A stretch of DNA of 64,000 nt. Origin: Hyperoplus lanceolatus (lineage: Eukaryota; Chordata; Actinopteri; Uranoscopiformes; Ammodytidae). The notes under the pieces are model-generated. The model did no database searches and was not told where the DNA came from. It saw only the letters and a program-made list of their open reading frames with translations. Both the position numbers and the translations under genes were made by a program. Every line of letters starts with the position of its first letter. Position 1 is the first letter of the stretch. The stretch is taken from the NCBI GenBank assembly GCA_026929865.2, contig CM049398.1, positions 18,513,501 to 18,577,500 of the forward strand. Reading direction: 5' to 3'. Of this stretch, positions 1 to 12,258 are shown piece by piece.

Positions 1-1599
1 TTCCAAACCGAAAAACCTCAGTCTTTCCGATATTTTCCAGTCCAGTAACTTGAAGAATTAATGCAAATGTAACCAATCCACATATTATTCCCGCATAATC
101 ACTCTATCTCCAACTCTAATCTATTCATCTGAGTCTTTTGCATATTGTTCCAGTTCTTATGACACTAGCTTAACTAAAATTAATTTCATATATTTAGTCT
201 CTATCTGCAATTAATGTTTTGAATGATGTGAGTTCTTTAAAGTTGTGTTAATTTTAGCTGCTTGAGGGAAGAAAAGATATTGAAACATTGCTCTGTACAA
301 GATGGCTTTCAAATTCATTGTTTTTTTCTTTCTTCAAGTCTGAACTCCCTCCATCATGTCTTCTCAAAGTCAAAATAAAGTATGTGAATGGAGCAACCTG
401 TCCTCTTTTCAATAAATACATTACAGTATACAGTTGTGTTATTGTACTGTATTCCATATCTGAAACCTTCCTACTGTATTTAAAAACGTTGTTCAGAACA
501 GCTATGATTACAATGCACCCCTTTTCGCTGATTTCATCTCACCACCTCAGTCTGCGCTGACTTTTTTCTGTGCGCAAAGAAACAAAAGGAGAGTTACAAT
601 AGCCGGCATTTCTTTTCCCGATCCTCAGTCTATTCAGTATTCAGCAGGGAGGCTTATACTGAAAATGCAATGGGTACAACTCTATACAGTATGATTGCCT
701 GTCGGTCCACCTATTCATGCCAACTCACAGTAGAAGTAATCTGTGCAATTGTTCTCTTCATTCCTTCATCATCTAATCCACGTGCAGTTGTCGATTCCGA
801 AGCTCAGAGAGAATCATCAGTGATTTATTGTCACAAGATTTCTCTCCGATGTGTTGGTGTCTCAACGGAGACTAAATACATATAATAAAATATCAAATAA
901 ATTACCGCTGCAGTGGCCAGTTCAAATCTAGCATTTAAAATTAGTTTTTGTTTTTTTGAAGACATGGTGTGTGTAAGGGACCAGACCTGAAATAAATAAA
1001 GTGGTCAAGGACAGACGTCAAGCATGGAGAGAGGGAGTTGAAAAAGGAGAGCTAGTGAGAAAGACCGGGGTACATCAAGACTACGTTTTTACGTTTTGTG
1101 TCAACAAATCAAAATGGTATAGAAGTCCAGTATAAGTGAAAATAAAAGAAGAAAAAATAAAGACACCTTGATATGTTGCCCTTTTGGTTTTGCAACACAC
1201 ATAGTTGAGCTCTATACCAGCAAAAAAAACGAAAACACAAGGGCAATCAATCAACTCCATTTTCATTTCATCCCTGTATTGAGCGTATTGAAATGTGTAT
1301 TGAACTTTAACATGAACGAGCGGATCTCACTGAAGAGCCATTAGTATTACAGATTGCATCAACCACCAACCTCAAACCTGCAGAGGTTTTCGTCTCTACT
1401 GAATGGTGATTTATTCTGTGAAGGCTTTTGATACATATCTGAGCAACCAATGGCATTGATCTGCCATAGGTGCTTTCAAGTGTATCAAATCAGCTTTATG
1501 TTTTAAGTTTTTTCTTCTCCCTTTTTACTTTAAAGAAATGGGCCTATTCTAGTTGAATCTTGATGTGGTTAAAATTGTACTCTGGCTCATCAGCTGTGA
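1..1599. other. AT-rich noncoding flank, nothing recognised
   Basis: No coding exon, RNA gene or clear repeat was recognised here. The first coding exon of grik4 (5751) begins with a 3' splice acceptor, so this stretch is either 5' flanking DNA or a 5' intron of that gene. Short ORFs present have no recognisable protein character. Confidence 0.5.
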
Positions 1600-2160
1600 G
1601 TTCTATTTATTTATTTTTTTGTTTATTTAACAGGGAAAATGCACATCACATAAGCAGTACTAGAGTTAGCTATAAGCTAATTTTCATCTGTAGTCCCTGG
1701 GCAGGAAACAGAATATTACATCTCTGTCAAGATGGGAACCTAACACTGAAGTATAAAACAATAACACACAATTTCACAACAGTAAAACACAACAACACAA
1801 TACGAACAATAAAATCACAACATTTAGGACACCACAACAACAACAACACAACAGTAAGACACCAAGAAAACAGGACATCACAACATTAAGAAAACAATCT
1901 ATGCATGATGGGTACATGCTTTGGTTAATTTAAGCCATGATTTCATCTTACATTTAAAACCAGCAAAGGTGTTCCACTCTCTTATGTCCCTTGGTACTAA
2001 GTTCCAAGACAGCTCTAACTGAAAATACAGACATGCCAAACTCAGTGGATCTGTGCTGTACTACACAGTCCCCTGTTGGACGTTCTATGAAAACATTTTA
2101 TGTTTTATATTTTAACATGCTGCTCTACAGTCAGGCTAATTGACCAATAAAGTGCAGTAA
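1600..2160. repeat. Interspersed repeat fragment (unclassified, probably retroelement-derived)
   Basis: A T-rich start (TTTATTTATTT), then a block reading roughly 'aacagggaaaatgcacatca' and 'tctgtagtccctgggcagga', followed by an A/C-rich stretch with AACAAC runs near 1840. Wording of this kind recurs in fish genomes as a dispersed repeat; that is recall, not a database hit. No ends or target-site duplication were identified. It could also be simple A/C-rich intronic DNA. Confidence 0.3.
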
Positions 2161-2869
2161 TTCCCCTGTGTTTATAACGATATACGCTGCAAGGAATTTT
2201 CAGTGCTCGATTAATTGCGGGAAAGACCTCTCATTTGATTCTGTTTCTCTGTTTTTCTCTTCATCCGAAAAACCTTGGGGGAAGAATTTCGACAGCTGTT
2301 ACTTGCATAGTTTTCCTACGAAAGGTCTGTAAAATGATCTTGATGTGTTGACGGTCCTGCCGTGCTATTCCCCAGGGCTCTTCTGAGCAATAACTCGCCA
2401 GCATAGTCGTAGAACTCACAAGATCAGTCGTTTTTTTGCCCATCGCAGGCAGTGAGCCACAAGCGTTACTTAAATGCCAAGAAAATAAACAATAGACAGA
2501 TGAAAAGGCAGAAAACCTGACATAACCTCTAATTTTCGCATGGGTTGATTCTCTGGTGTTTCACAATGTAGAAGTTGGGGATTTTATCTCCTCTTGCCAA
2601 CGTGGGCCAACAATCCTGGAATCTCTTACAGTGTCAGAAAGAACGGTCATAAACTTATGTGATACAGTTCGGTTATGGAAAAGAAATGTTGCCTTTTTTA
2701 AATTTATTTTAGTCAAATGGCTTTAGTAGAAAGCCGCTTCTCATACTACAGTTTCAAACTACAACTAGATTGGATACATTCAGCAGAAATTCACGGAAAA
2801 AGTTGTGAGGACACATACAATTAAAACGAATCAAACTGTCCATTGTCCTTTAAACAACATTGTGATACA
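2161..2869. other. Noncoding, nothing recognised
   Basis: No exon with plausible splice sites, no RNA gene and no inverted or tandem repeat stood out. Confidence 0.45.
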
Positions 2870-3450
2870 GCGGCTGTGTCTTGATTCAGGGGTTGCAGCC
2901 TACGTAGGCTGCATTTGAAGACCGATTGCGTCATAGCGGCGCGCAAAGGCTGTCCCATTTGCAAGGCTCCTTGCAAGGCTCCTCATATGCGGCCGAGAAA
3001 TGCAGCCTTCATTTCACGGTTTTGAAGGCTGCATCAGATGTATCCTTCGTGGCCCAACATATCCCAAGATTCATTGTGTTTTTTTCAGAGATTGCATAAA
3101 ATAAAATAAAAAATAACAAAACAGCAACGTGTTGCTCCATCTTCTTAACTTTCATCTTCCTTTCTTTTTTTCTTGTGCTTTTTTTCTTTTCGTCTGGTAG
3201 ACAGGGCTGTCTCCGTTGGCAGCAATCAGGGTTGCTAGGCAGCACAGGAGCGGCGAGTCGTCACGCAAGGTAACGGCTTGTTACGTAAACCGGAAATGCT
3301 CGTAAACGGAGACCTGCGGAGACCGTCTCATTTAACAAGGCTCGTTGGCCTTGGAATCGGCCTTAAAATCGGCCTTCATAGGCTATAGCCTTCATAGACC
3401 GCGAGACTGTGTCCTACCAAGTGCGTGGTCTCTGTAATGGGACATAGCAA
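2870..3450. mobile_element. MITE-like DNA-transposon remnant
   Basis: The block is GC-richer than its surroundings and built from variants of 'ggctgcagcc', 'aaggctgcat' and 'gaagaccgattgcgtca'. Variants of the left-end phrases reappear in reverse complement near the right end: 'gctgtcccatt' near 2950 against 'aatgggacatagc' near 3437, and 'aagaccgatt' against 'aatcggcct' near 3353-3380. Such self-complementarity fits a non-autonomous DNA transposon. Exact ends and a target-site duplication could not be fixed. The short ORFs across it look like chance frames. Confidence 0.45.
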
Positions 3451-5750
3451 CTGTGTTTGAGATACCTTTTTCGCGAGACCTTCATTTTGAATTTTGACAT
3501 CTGTGAAGTCCAGGTATGACAATCAAGATAAAGTCATCCCCAAATCCAGAAACCGCCTACTACCTCAAAAGACAAGTGTGCTTACAAAACCAAACAGAAG
3601 CAAACAGAACATTTCCATCAAAATGACACTGTGTCTACATTTTCACCTCTGCTGGCTTTGTTCCTGTACAAAAATAGAAGCCCTAGTTTATTCAATCTGG
3701 CTGCGCTAATCTGGCTGTCTGCTGTCTTCACAGGTGTACTGTCTCACATTCAGATGCTTTGTCCTTCATGCATCTAACAGATCAAACTGGCTCACTATAT
3801 TTGGAAAGATGAGTCCCAAGAGTCTTATTGTCCTGTCCAAAGTAAAGTCATTTACACACTACAGTTTCCTTCCAGTACAACACTTTCACCCCAGTTGCAC
3901 TGACCTTAAGACACGGGCCTTCCTTAAAAAATATTTAATTCTCCTCCATTCCCAATGGCATCACTGTTTTGCACTCAGAATTGTGTTGTAAAATATATCA
4001 TGGTTTTTCCTCAGTATTTCTGGCATACAGTTGCACCTAAGTTGATCCTATGACAATCAAACTACATACAGAAATGGTAAAAACAGCAACAAAAAAAATA
4101 TTTACTTTAACTGACAAAAACAACATACAGGTAATTGTCTTTAACCTGCAATAACATTTGGGGTTCTTGTGGTCTGCATGAAACTAATTGTGTGGCGGAA
4201 AACCTTTTAAACATGTACGGTAGAGGACCTTTGAGGTGCAATAAAATGTAATTGCAGCTGCAATCCAAATCCGCGGCTTTTTCCATATTTTCAATTAAGC
4301 ATGAAATTAAAGAACTCTGCGCTGTGAGTGCAGGTTTACAACTAGAGCAATTATCTCGAACATTGACAAGATCTCTCAAAAATAAGTTTCTATCCAATCA
4401 TTGTGTTTGAAGAAGCTTTTTCTCATAAATCAAATGTCCTTCGTATTTCCACACCTGGAATATGTCTGTATGCTCATCCCATTATTTTTCACTTGCTGGG
4501 AACTCCTAAATAGTTCTGCAGGCCTTCCGATTTTTTTTTCGTCTAGAGAGTTTATAAAATTCTATTAGTCCCTAGCCTAAAAGTTGGACCATATACAAAT
4601 ACCTATCAAGGGTTGAATTGTGGGTCAATTACACTAGGACTCATTTGCCATTCTTAAATATTTGATAAATATAGACCTGGCTTCTGCTGCACTTTAACTA
4701 TTCCCTCGATTAGGAACATAATGTACCCCCTTCCCTGCAGTCTGCACCTCATTATCCTCACTGCTGTAGGTCTCTTGAAGGAGTGCTACAGCCAACTTTT
4801 TTTTATCATCTCTGCAACTACAGCTCCTTCCTATTTCTCATTCCCACCACAAATGTTATGAAGTCTACAGCTACATGTTTTAAAGTCAACAGTGTGATTG
4901 TAATGAATAAACATTTAAAAAGAATCATTGAGAATCATTAAGTAGAACTGACATTTCACTTATATTTTCCATAATGTGCTTTTTGTCATGTTTCATATTT
5001 TAGGCCTTGGATGTCGTAACAGTTGCCCCGCTGCCTTGGGCAACTACAGTTGGCATTTGTGCCATCTTTTTACACCAGTTGGTCATCCACCATTCCTGAA
5101 AAAATTATAGAATTTGAATAAACTGACCTGAATTGGTAATACTTTAATGTTTTGGAAAAGTTTTGAATTTAGTCTTTGAAGCATGTTTATTTAATTTCCA
5201 AGAGCCTCATCATTGAGCCATAAAATTGTGAAACAGACCTTAATAAGGTTATGGAAATTGGGTAAAATTTCAAGGAAAAGTCATGGACAAGTTTTGAAAA
5301 TGTATTGGTAAAAATGTGTTTTATAAACTATCTGAACCCTGATGAAATAAAGATGGAATTAATGAAAAAGGTGACATAGAATGTTCAAATAAATAACAAA
5401 AAATTCTCAATCGATGGCCCTTTAATATAACATACAACAGAAGATGCTCCGTGTTTTAGAGTGTGAACACAACAAACAGAGGCAACTACAACCTTATTTA
5501 AAATGTACATAAGAGACACATGACACGTCTGTGCCATAGCAGTAAGAAAGGCATACATCTTAAAAGCTTCCGAGAATTGCATCTGTAACATGCACAAAAG
5601 TATTGTTTTTATCTACATCGATATACACAATAGGACAATGGAAGCTGGAGTGGCAGCTTGTGATTAGAAATAACTGTATATCTCCAGGCTTTGGCTGTTT
5701 GCGTGATTCCCTCTTGACGTTGAATGGTGTGCTCTGTGTGTCTTTTTCAG
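3451..5750. other. Noncoding upstream of the first coding exon of grik4
   Basis: AT-rich DNA with no recognisable exon or repeat. It ends in a T-rich tract and AG acceptor (5741-5750, 'tctttttcag') feeding the exon at 5751. Any grik4 5'-UTR exon in this stretch cannot be told from sequence alone. Confidence 0.5.
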
Positions 5751-5884
5751 GTGGCTGTGACAGGGGCACCCCCGGGGCAGGACCCATGAGGAGTCATAGA
5801 AGATGCTCACAGCCTGGGCGCTTCTGCTCTTCTTAGCCATGTGGTTGAGAAGCACCTCTGGTGGCCCGCTCTCCTTCAGAATAG
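5751..5884 (+). CDS. grik4: grik4 first coding exon (5' UTR tail, start codon, signal peptide); CDS 5803-5884
   Basis: First coding exon of glutamate ionotropic receptor kainate type subunit 4, a synaptic membrane protein that forms glutamate-gated cation channels together with GluK1-3 subunits. The exon runs from a T-rich/AG acceptor (AG 5749-5750) to a GT donor at 5885. The start is fixed at ATG 5803: an in-frame TAG lies two codons upstream (5797-5799), and A is at -3. The 27 encoded residues form a signal peptide with hydrophobic core AWALLLFLAMWL, then SFRI. The exon ends after the first base of a codon; joining to 55933 gives FRI-AAILDD, the conserved start of the mature GluK4/GluK5 amino-terminal domain. 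An out-of-frame upstream ATG at 5786 overlaps the start. Confidence 0.9.
5786..5836 (+). promoter_or_regulatory. Upstream ORF overlapping the grik4 start codon
   Basis: ATG at 5786 opens a 16-codon frame that stops at 5834-5836 (TAG), past the grik4 ATG at 5803 and in a different frame. Its context is weak (C at -3, A at +4), while the main ATG has A at -3, so leaky scanning would be expected. Overlapping uORFs commonly lower translation of the main frame. That is known biology of uORFs; its action here is inference. Confidence 0.5.
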
Positions 5885-6597
5885 GTAAATTCATCCACTA
5901 ACTTGCAATATTTTACAGCTTCACAAAATTGGAAAAACTTCTGCCTGCACATGTTGACACTGAGTTGTGGATTTTTTATTTTTATTTTTTACTGGTTCAG
6001 AGACATTACAACTCTCCCTTCTGGATATTCACATATTATATCAAATTGCTATTTCAAATTGCTCAAATTGCTAGGCTACAGTTACGTCACATTCTGTAAT
6101 AGGAAATTTGGCTAGAAAATGTAATCAAAATTGTCGAGAAATATCCATGTTTCCCCGGTAACACACGTTTGAGGTATCAACAGGCTAAAAAAGTCATGTG
6201 GATGTGATACATTCTTAATTGGCTCTTAAATGACTAGACCATACGCTGAAATAGACACATGTTCATCCTATGGGTATTTCAGAGAAAAAATTGATGGAGT
6301 ATACTTTTATGATTTTTTTTATCATAATTCTGTTTAGCATAAATGTATAGACAACCAGCCAGTGTCGTTTATTTTCCCTGTTTATTATAAATGAGAATAA
6401 CTTGATGGAAAAGTCTGATGACTAATATACTTCTTGACCTTGTTTCAATTCATGCACATGCTTTGTCTGGAAATAAAACCAAAATTAGCTTAAAAAGTCC
6501 AGGTATATTTAGACAGTTACCTACTACAATCAAAACATTAAACATGACAATGTTTTAAATGGAAAACTGTGTGAACTGTTATCCATGTATTATACAG

Positions 6598-7309
6598 CAG
6601 TTGGTTCTGAGCGAGTGATTTGATTGGACGAGAGACCTTCTGAGCGTTCTGAAGGAGTGCTGATATTAGCGAACAACATCACTCGGGACTGTTCACCAAA
6701 CTGTAGACCAACTGTCAAAATCACTCCGCGGCTCACTGATGAGCCGGAGCTTCACTTGTGTGTTAAATGTGTGTGTGTGACTCAGGTTGACTGTGGCGAG
6801 TCTCTCCCCTGTGAGAGGGCATCGCTGCCACACACAGACAGAGACAGTGTGCGGTAGTCGCTCACACTCACGTTACTGAAGACAGATAGTGTGTGGAGAT
6901 AAACTCAGGCTGCTGAATAATACGAGCGCAGCATAGCTTTAGCCTAGCCTAGCTTTCCCACCTCATTGTATAACGTTACTTCCCCCGGGCCGAAATACAC
7001 TCATAAACTCTGGGAAATGAAGCGCGGGGGTTTGGATTGGGCAGCGGACCTTATTACCAACTAGATTAAGATCCGCCGTTCCGTTTCTTTGGTGATTTTT
7101 ACGGGACATCGGGCCGCCGTGGTTAATGTTACCAGAGTAAGCAAAGCAAGACGAGCTCACTTGTGTAAAGTTGTTGCTTAGCAACGCGCTCCGCTCTGAC
7201 TGCTGTTGTCGAACTATTTGTGTTGGCGGAAGCAAATACATTCTTAAATGACTAAAGATCACATTTTAAAGTTAACTTGTGAATTTCAGTTGTGAAACTG
7301 CTGTATAAA
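6598..7309. repeat. GC-richer repeat-like block next to a hairpin
   Basis: This stretch has more CpG than the AT-rich DNA around it. Near 6651-6690 it carries 'gtgctgatattagcgaacaa', a variant of the arm of the hairpin that follows (7310-7460, 'gtgctgatatagagcgacaa'). The shared motif suggests that the block and the hairpin belong to one dispersed element about 0.85 kb long. Alternatively it is a CpG-rich regulatory patch inside intron 1. No coding sequence is supported. Confidence 0.35.
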
Positions 7310-7460
7310 AGCAATAGCACACTCGAGGTCGCATGTTGTCGCTCTATATCAGCACTGCTGTGTTTCTCTTCGGCACTCGGCCTGCGGCCTCGTGCCTACG
7401 ACCGAATCACAGCAGTGCTGATATAGAGCGACAACATGCTCCCTCTCGTGTGCTATTGCT
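7310..7460. repeat. Near-perfect palindrome, 53-nt arms with 45-nt loop
   Basis: Arms 7310-7362 and 7408-7460 are inverted copies that differ at about four positions, all in the outer half ('tcgaggtcg' against 'gagagggag'). The inner part, including 'gctctatatcagcactgctg', is perfectly paired. The loop itself contains a smaller stem (ggcactcggcc / ggcctcgtgcc). Outer ends read AGCAATAGCAC on both sides. The structure fits a small palindromic MITE or the subterminal hairpin of a larger element; a transcript would fold into a long hairpin. No clean target-site duplication was found. Confidence 0.75.
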
Positions 7461-9050
7461 TAATTATTTTGATTTGGTCACTGTTCCTGCTTTGTTTAAC
7501 GCTACATTAACACAGAGATTGTTGAAGCATTTTGTTCTCTAAAGCTTAAGAGACACTAATATAGTTTTACTCATAGTACCATCCAAGTGTTACTATTCTG
7601 TTTGCAGCAAATCTACAAAATATAGCAGTTACCATGATTTAAGTCTAAACCCATTGCTAACCCTAACCTGACCTTTTTCCAACCCTAATATTAGCCTTAA
7701 TATTATTTTGAACTGTGTTGTGAAAAAAATCCAAGTCTGCTCTTCACTCTGTTATGAATAAATTATAGCATTAATGCATTTATCACAAGTCTAAATTGAG
7801 CATCACCACAGGCAAATACAGTAGTATGAAAAAATCAATGACTTTGTTAGACCTGCAGCAATAGCACATTGTCTAGCAAAAAAAAACATTAATTCTGCAT
7901 CTGGAAAAATAGTGGCAGGTCAGTGGACCAAGGTTGAAACTGACTAGACTTTGTATCTGTGAGTTGGTAACCAATGACAGTCCTTTCTTCATGTCAGTAT
8001 TCTTTTCCAGTCAGCAGGTCTCTGACACCCTGTCACTAGCTCCCTGCCATACCAAAAGTTTGACTGGCTGTCTCTTTATTTATGTATAGACCCTCTTTGG
8101 TGGGAAAACTGTGTATATACTGCATATACAAACAGATAGGTGGAGGTAAATCTAAAGATTGAGAATGAGATTGATTCTGTGCTCATATTGTGGTTGCTCA
8201 GTGGCTGGCTTTAAATAGCTGGCTGGCTTTATAGCACGGTTGTCAACTTTCAGGAACAGCTGGGACTGAGATGTGTTGTCCGGGGAGAAGGGTGGAAGCT
8301 AATAACACACAATCAGTCTACAAATCCCCACGGGGTTATTGCAAGGCTATAAAAACATCAAGTAAACCCAAACAGGGCCTTTTTAAAAAGGTGAACATTT
8401 ATTTTGATGGAGAGCAGTTTAAGAAAAACAAAGGACAAAACTTTAGAAAACAATTAGCTTGCCTTTGAGAATAATAGTCTCTTGTTTATTCCGCTATCCA
8501 CACGATAAAACCATAGTTTCTGTAATGATGAAACATTGTTTAGTTTAACCCAGAGATAGTCCCAGACTCACAGGCTAATTTTTGCAAATTGGAACTTTAA
8601 TGCAGCCTCTTTCTGATCTTTCTTTCCTCATTTAACTTTGCCCTATTGTGTTGGGAAAAATAAGTCCTTTTATCCTTCCATTATTTTGAACCTTGACAAA
8701 CCGGCGTCAGTTCAGCTGTCATCTTGGAAATGTGGCAACATTTTTTCTTCTTGAATAAGAACGTTTTTTCCATAACTCGCTAGTTTTCTCTCATGTCTCT
8801 TCTCTGTGTCACAGCTCTTTGCATAATCTTTTGGTGGTGCGGCGGCAAATGATGCCCCCACCTCTCTCTCCCATATCTCTGCTTTTCGCCCTGCATTATT
8901 TCCCACAATCCACCTGATTTTACAATGGTACCTTTGCAGCAATGATGGTTTATGTTTATTTCAGTCATGTTGAATAATTAGGTAGTTGCCCTGTTTTTCC
9001 TTGTCTTCTAATGGCATCTGTGCACTGCACCAGTCTCTAGTCTGCTAGTG

Positions 9051-9053
<3 letters not shown>
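7461..9053. other. grik4: Intron 1, nothing recognised
   Basis: AT-rich intronic DNA. No exon, RNA gene or confident repeat was found. Confidence 0.45.

Positions 9054-9129
<76 letters not shown>
9054..9129. repeat. (TG)n microsatellite
   Basis: About 76 bp of uninterrupted TG dinucleotides. The Cys-Val or His-Thr ORFs that cross it on both strands are low-complexity artefacts. Confidence 0.98.
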
Positions 9130-9130
<1 letters not shown>

Positions 9131-11027
9131 ATGCAAAAAAGCAGTACACAGCATAGATATGCACGAGCACAGCCACACACATTTCAAAAGCCCACTAATG
9201 CACGCAAACAAACACATGCCCACAGACACCGCCACAAACTCCCTGGCATTTGCGCTCCAGGAGATGGTATTTAACGTGGCAGTCCCTCGAGTCCTGCCTG
9301 GCTGGCATAAAGTCGCTCTCTGGCCTTCTCTGAATGTATCAGGGCCAAAAACAACCTCCTGCCCCTGCCATATTCCCCGACATGACCAAGCCAGAAGCCA
9401 GCAGCGAGCTCAGAGTAGATAGACTTAGGAACTTATATTTGTCTCTGCTGCATAGTCGTCCAATCCGGGGATGAAATGGTGCATAAATTAGTTGGCATGA
9501 ATAGTTGGTCCACTTGCCCTCTGAATTCTGATTAGGAAGATGGGTTATTTAATGCCATGTTACAGCAGGGGAACAATGTATAACTTAATGTGTGTTGTTG
9601 TATGAGTGATGAAAGATTAATGACGGTGATATTAACCTTAGGGGTGGATGGCAATTAAATAATTTGCCTCGCTATTGCTTCTAATTACAAAAACCCCAAA
9701 GACAAGTGAGGAATTAACAAATCATGAAAAGCATAAATGAATAACCAGTGTAATAGGTAAAATCAATTAACAAAATGCTATCATGAAAGAACATTTTGTG
9801 GAGTAGACCTCTTATAAATTCAGACATGGCACCACTCGAGCAAAATGATTAAGAGATAGTGCATAATGTTCCATGAAAAACTGGAAATCCCTGTTCACTA
9901 CCATATGGTGCAGCTTGTTGTTGTGAGTGGAATTCTCCCCATTAGTTAAGTCAAAGAGCATCTGTCATTGAGCCAACAAGCCAATGCTTCTGCTAACTTG
10001 GAAAAATCAGCCTCAACTCGTACATAATCACTTCTATGAGCTGATGTCTGTTTTTGTTAGCACATGCAGGCAATGCAACTAGGAGAATAATCAGGGAAAC
10101 CATGTTATCCTGGATAAGAGCTACACTCATCAACACTGCTAACTTTGTTTTTGCACTGCACCTACACACACACATTTTCACTTCCTCTGCCAGGTCAAAA
10201 TCTATATATATATTAAATATCACTATGGTTGCATGTTAGTGCATCTGCTTATTTTGTTTATAATGTAATATTGTGTCTTTAACCAGAAATGAAGGATTAA
10301 TATTAGTTGTCATGGAAAAACATGTCTTAAACACACACAATATCTGTGAAAGCAACACACTTAAAATTGTTCCCACGTTCAAACAGATACACAAGGGCTG
10401 TCTGGGTTGTGCAATAGCAACCATTTGATTACTTTATATAATTATAGAGAGCAACAAAGATGTACAAATGTTCAAAGGAGGGTCTTAAACCTGCAGCATG
10501 GACCTTCAGCGTTACTAAATATGTAAATGGCTCAATCAGAGTGTGTTTGAAACTGTGTGCATGGTGTTCCACCATTAGATCTATCAATATGCAGTTTGTT
10601 TCATGGATAATCATTAAATGTAATTTCAAGACACGATTACATTGCCAATGTGCAACTGTTTACTTTGAAAGATTTTGTTGCCAAGGGAGGAAGGGAAATG
10701 TTAAAGCAACCTGTTATTTGGCTGTCACTGACATACATAAGCACTTTTTTCTTATAATGAGGTCCACAAGGAAAACTCAAGACCCAGTCTGTCTGTGTGT
10801 GTTGGTTTTATTTGCCCATTTATTCAATATGTCTTTTAGCGTCTCAACCTGAACGGGGGCAAGAAGGGCAGAGGAACACAGGCATTCATTTTCTGTAGCA
10901 GATTCCTCTAGTTCTCCACCTGATCCTTAAATTCTCACATGATTGGCTGGGAGAAGTAATCCCTCCAGCTGGTTCTACGCCTACCTGGTGGTCTCTTCTC
11001 AGTTGCATACCCACAGGACCCAGGGGC
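9130..11027. other. grik4: Intron 1, nothing recognised
   Basis: No exon, RNA gene or confident repeat. Open frames of up to 130 codons near 10460-10852 show no domain or compositional sign of coding. Confidence 0.45.
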
Positions 11028-11212
11028 TAGCCTGGCGAGTCCAGCCTCACATCCCACAAACTTCCCATTTGGTCAGAACAAGGGGCCTGATTGGCCCTGT
11101 CATTTTCTGACCGAGACTCCTCCCCACAGAGATTTGAGAAAAGGCCAGACTGATCTGTGGGAGAGAAGCAAAAGTGAAACTTGCACAAGATCAGGCGGGT
11201 TCAGCCAGGCTA
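11028..11212. mobile_element. hAT-like MITE (185 bp)
   Basis: The left end reads TAGCCTGGCGAGTCCAGCC. The right end, in reverse complement, reads TAGCCTGGCTGAACCCGCC, giving terminal inverted repeats of about 19 bp with some mismatches. Flanks are CCCAGGGG (11019-11026) and CCCAGAGG (11213-11220), an imperfect 8-bp duplication, the length expected for hAT elements. No coding capacity. Confidence 0.6.
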
Positions 11213-11330
11213 CCCAGAGGTGTCTTAAAATGTAGAGTCAGCGATTGTGGAGAATGCTTGTTGTCAAAACATTTTTTTGTCAAGGTCAGTGAATATCTCC
11301 ACTGTCAGAAAAACAATTCTGTGTTAAAAG

Positions 11331-11411
11331 ACAGCCTAGGCTCTGAGGACGGGCATGTTGTCCTTTGAAACATACCCTTTGTTTACATACTGTTTACAGA
11401 GCCTAGGCTGT
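11331..11411. repeat. Short inverted repeat (15-bp perfect arms)
   Basis: ACAGCCTAGGCTCTG at 11331-11345 is repeated as its exact reverse complement at 11397-11411, separated by 51 nt. Each arm contains the palindrome AGCCTAGGCT. It could be a tiny MITE or a chance hairpin; no target-site duplication was found. Confidence 0.5.
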
Positions 11412-11962
11412 GTATTAACATCAGATTTGTTTTCTGCGCACAGCACGGACAGGTAATGGATAGTGAGAAGGTATTCATTGATTTTGACATAAAGGGATTT
11501 TGAAGTGTTCTACAGAATTGCTGTCTCCACCTTTGACTGAAGCCTGAAAGTCATCATCATGCTCCTGTTAATGTGATGAAGCTATTGTTTCAGTATGGCG
11601 TCCTCCCAAATTGCTAAACGCCACAGTGCACCACATGGATTGAATTATATTTTATGTTGGCCTGTATCCATAATTTCTTTCTTGCATTCTCTTCTCAAAC
11701 TTGTGACCATCAATTTATATAAGGCCCACTTTCAGTTTCTTCATGGTATTAAATCCGCTCTGACACAACGATACAATAATTTTACCTAACAGTGGCCATA
11801 GCAACCTGAACCAGATGATTTCATTTTCTGTGAGACCTTTTTTATAAAAAAAATTATTTAATTTTGAAGGGACCACATTATTGAACATACATGTTAGATG
11901 TTATGTGTTGTAAGAGAGATAGCCTCAAATAAGATATTATGTTTATGTATATTAACTTATGG

Positions 11963-11967
<5 letters not shown>

Positions 11968-12018
<51 letters not shown>
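11968..12018. repeat. (CA)n microsatellite
   Basis: About 51 bp of CA dinucleotides followed by an imperfect GGCACACGCACACA tail. Confidence 0.97.
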
Positions 12019-12020
<2 letters not shown>

Positions 12021-12258
12021 CACACGCACACATTATTGTTGTATGCAAAGCAAAACCAATAAAAAGTGGTCCGTGACAAAACAGTTGAGAAGCTTTTGGC
12101 AGTCTTAAAACGTCTGGAGATTTTGCTCCAATAATCCTGTGGCCTTATTTTTTTATCTGCATGTAAGAGAAGTGCCCTGAAATTGTCAGCAGGCATACTA
12201 AAATTGCTCAATTTTGAGTGGGATGTTTATAGTCATTATCCTCCATCAGTGCAACACA

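Noticed and set aside
6598-7262. CpG-richer block as an alternative grik4 promoter
   Set aside because: It lies downstream of the first coding exon and shares motifs with the adjacent palindrome, so a dispersed repeat explains it at least as well; no transcript evidence is available.
9048-9422. Cys-Val / His-Thr repeat ORFs at TG/CA microsatellites (also near 22003, 34397, 52270, 57012, 58578)
   Set aside because: Open only because dinucleotide repeats lack stop codons.
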